A stretch of 64,000 bases of DNA from an uncultured Chlamydiae bacterium (GTDB lineage: Bacteria; Chlamydiota; Chlamydiia; Chlamydiales; CACLRR01), in the NCBI GenBank assembly GCA_902609415.1, contig CACLRR010000002.1:1-64000 (forward strand), written 5' to 3'. This document shows positions 63,265 to 64,000 of this stretch, in pieces; position 1 is the stretch's first letter; each line of letters opens with the position of its first letter. Under the pieces are notes generated by a model that ran no database searches, was not told the origin of the DNA, and worked only from the letters and a program-made list of their open reading frames with translations. Position numbers and translations under genes: made by a program.

Positions 63265-63948
63265 ATGGATTTTAACAAGAAAGATATTTCGGAATTATTT
63301 AATATATCTGAAAGGACAGTAGAGCGTTTAGTGGATGAGGATAAAGTCCCTTTTTATACAATAAATGGTGAAGTATACTTCTCTAGGGAAGAGATCGAGG
63401 AGTGGATCTATGCATCTAAGGAATTTGTATCTGTTAGCGGTGAGCCCGGAATAAGTCAGTGGCGCCTTTATAGCTTATATAGAGCGATTCATAAAGGTCT
63501 TGTGATAAGAGATAGTGGTTCCAAGACAAAAGAGGAAGTGATTACTAATACCATTAGTAAGATAGCTGAGAAGGTGGATATAGATCCCCAGGTTGTTTGT
63601 GAGCTTTTTCTAGCACGTGAAGAGGTTATGCCTACAGGTCTTACAAAGGGTGTTGCGGCACCACATTCAAGAGATTTTTATATGAAGGGAATTTCAGATA
63701 TAGTGGTATTTGTCTTTTTTGACGAGGCTATTGAGTGGGGCTCTTTGGATAATGAGAGGGTACACACGGCCTGTTTCTTGCTTGCGTGTGATGATAAAAG
63801 GCATTTAAATCTTTTAGCAAAGATAGCACACCTAACAAATGCAGAAGAATCACAGAAACTTCTTCGATCAAAACCAAATAAGGATGATCTTCTGAATTAT
63901 ATTAAGAGATGGGAACCCTCAGTAGGAAGATCTCCTTTATCTGTTTAG
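63265..63948 (+). CDS. ptsN: PtsN-like EIIA protein with N-terminal excisionase-type helix-turn-helix (copy 2)
   Basis: The 227-residue protein has an N-terminal DNA-binding-like domain (about 1-50) with DISELFNISERTVERLVDE and FSREEIEEWI, typical of the MerR/excisionase winged helix. A C-terminal EIIA(Ntr) domain follows, with the phosphohistidine in GVAAPHSRDF. The combination would let phosphorylation control DNA binding. C. trachomatis has the same two adjacent ptsN genes, as I recall, with one carrying the extra domain. ATG 63265 follows AAGGAAGG. No gene is visible in the remaining 52 bases. Confidence 0.9.
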   Translation: MDFNKKDISELFNISERTVERLVDEDKVPFYTINGEVYFSREEIEEWIYASKEFVSVSGEPGISQWRLYSLYRAIHKGLVIRDSGSKTKEEVITNTISKIAEKVDIDPQVVCELFLAREEVMPTGLTKGVAAPHSRDFYMKGISDIVVFVFFDEAIEWGSLDNERVHTACFLLACDDKRHLNLLAKIAHLTNAEESQKLLRSKPNKDDLLNYIKRWEPSVGRSPLSV

Positions 63949-64000
63949 ATAGAACTGCCCAAGGAAGATTAATCTTTATTGTTAGGTAGTTGAGCTGCTA

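Noticed and set aside
1-64000. tRNA or rRNA genes
   Set aside because: I looked through the intergenic gaps for T-arm and acceptor-stem patterns and found no stretch that folds as a cloverleaf. Coverage by coding genes leaves little room.
1-64000. CRISPR arrays or insertion sequences
   Set aside because: No regularly spaced direct repeats or transposase-like frames are seen, including around the 23.7-30 kb island.

Overview
The window reads as chromosomal DNA of an AT-rich, chlamydia-like endosymbiont. Several gene neighbourhoods match the order I remember from Chlamydia trachomatis: hctA, a 23S rRNA uracil methyltransferase, yajC and nqrF; amn near efp; alaS, mfd, transketolase, hemE and hemG; rnc, radA and hemC; and sodM, accD, dut and two ptsN genes. 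Two tandem Lpg1974/MOMP-like barrels, a histone-H1-like Hc1 protein and an LL-diaminopimelate aminotransferase agree with this. Genes that pathogenic Chlamydia lack (glutamine-dependent nadE, an acyl-CoA desaturase, three SNF-family transporters) point to an environmental family such as Rhabdochlamydiaceae or Simkaniaceae. The family assignment is inference.

Layout. 1-5.1 kb: the 5' part of a KamA-type radical SAM gene running off the left edge, then an acyltransferase, an S49 peptidase, a fatty-acid desaturase and a class IV aminotransferase. 5.1-14.3 kb: a tailless Hc1, rRNA methyltransferase, yajC, an unknown gene, htpG, an SNF transporter, nqrF and nadE. 14.3-23.6 kb: epmA and efp, infA, an HU gene, a uridine-kinase-like gene, a small secreted protein, an Inc-like protein, amn, two tandem SNF transporters, a VanZ-like protein and a PRPP synthetase. 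23.7-30.0 kb: an accessory island with a 956-residue protein, a membrane-anchored dual-specificity phosphatase and a Het-C-domain protein ending in a LysM-like module. 30-33 kb: a DMT transporter and two porins. 33-46 kb: mfd, alaS, hydrophobic unknowns, transketolase, hemE, hemG and a periplasmic unknown. 46-54 kb: a HIT protein and a minus-strand operon of bioD, an exported M3 peptidase, an MFS transporter and a DUF2177 protein, plus dapL and a BioF-like protein. 54-64 kb: rnc, radA, two crcB genes, hemC, a Bax-inhibitor-1 protein, hemD, sodM, pepA, accD, dut and two ptsN genes.

How it fits together. Most genes are compact core metabolism in overlapping or abutting units. The haem pathway is represented by hemE, hemG, a short hemC and a hemD that carries a frameshift. 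EF-P and its lysine ligase EpmA overlap, and a KamA-family aminomutase lies 13 kb away, so EF-P beta-lysylation is possible. The most unusual material is the 23.7-30 kb island, whose two large divergent-from-core proteins share the same N-terminal MKAEN and a similar leader. Other notable points are the Hc1 without its basic tail, a decayed partial duplication of accD, a BioF-fold protein lacking the usual PLP lysine, and three genes (epmA, radA, hemC) whose best Shine-Dalgarno-supported starts are AUU or AUA.
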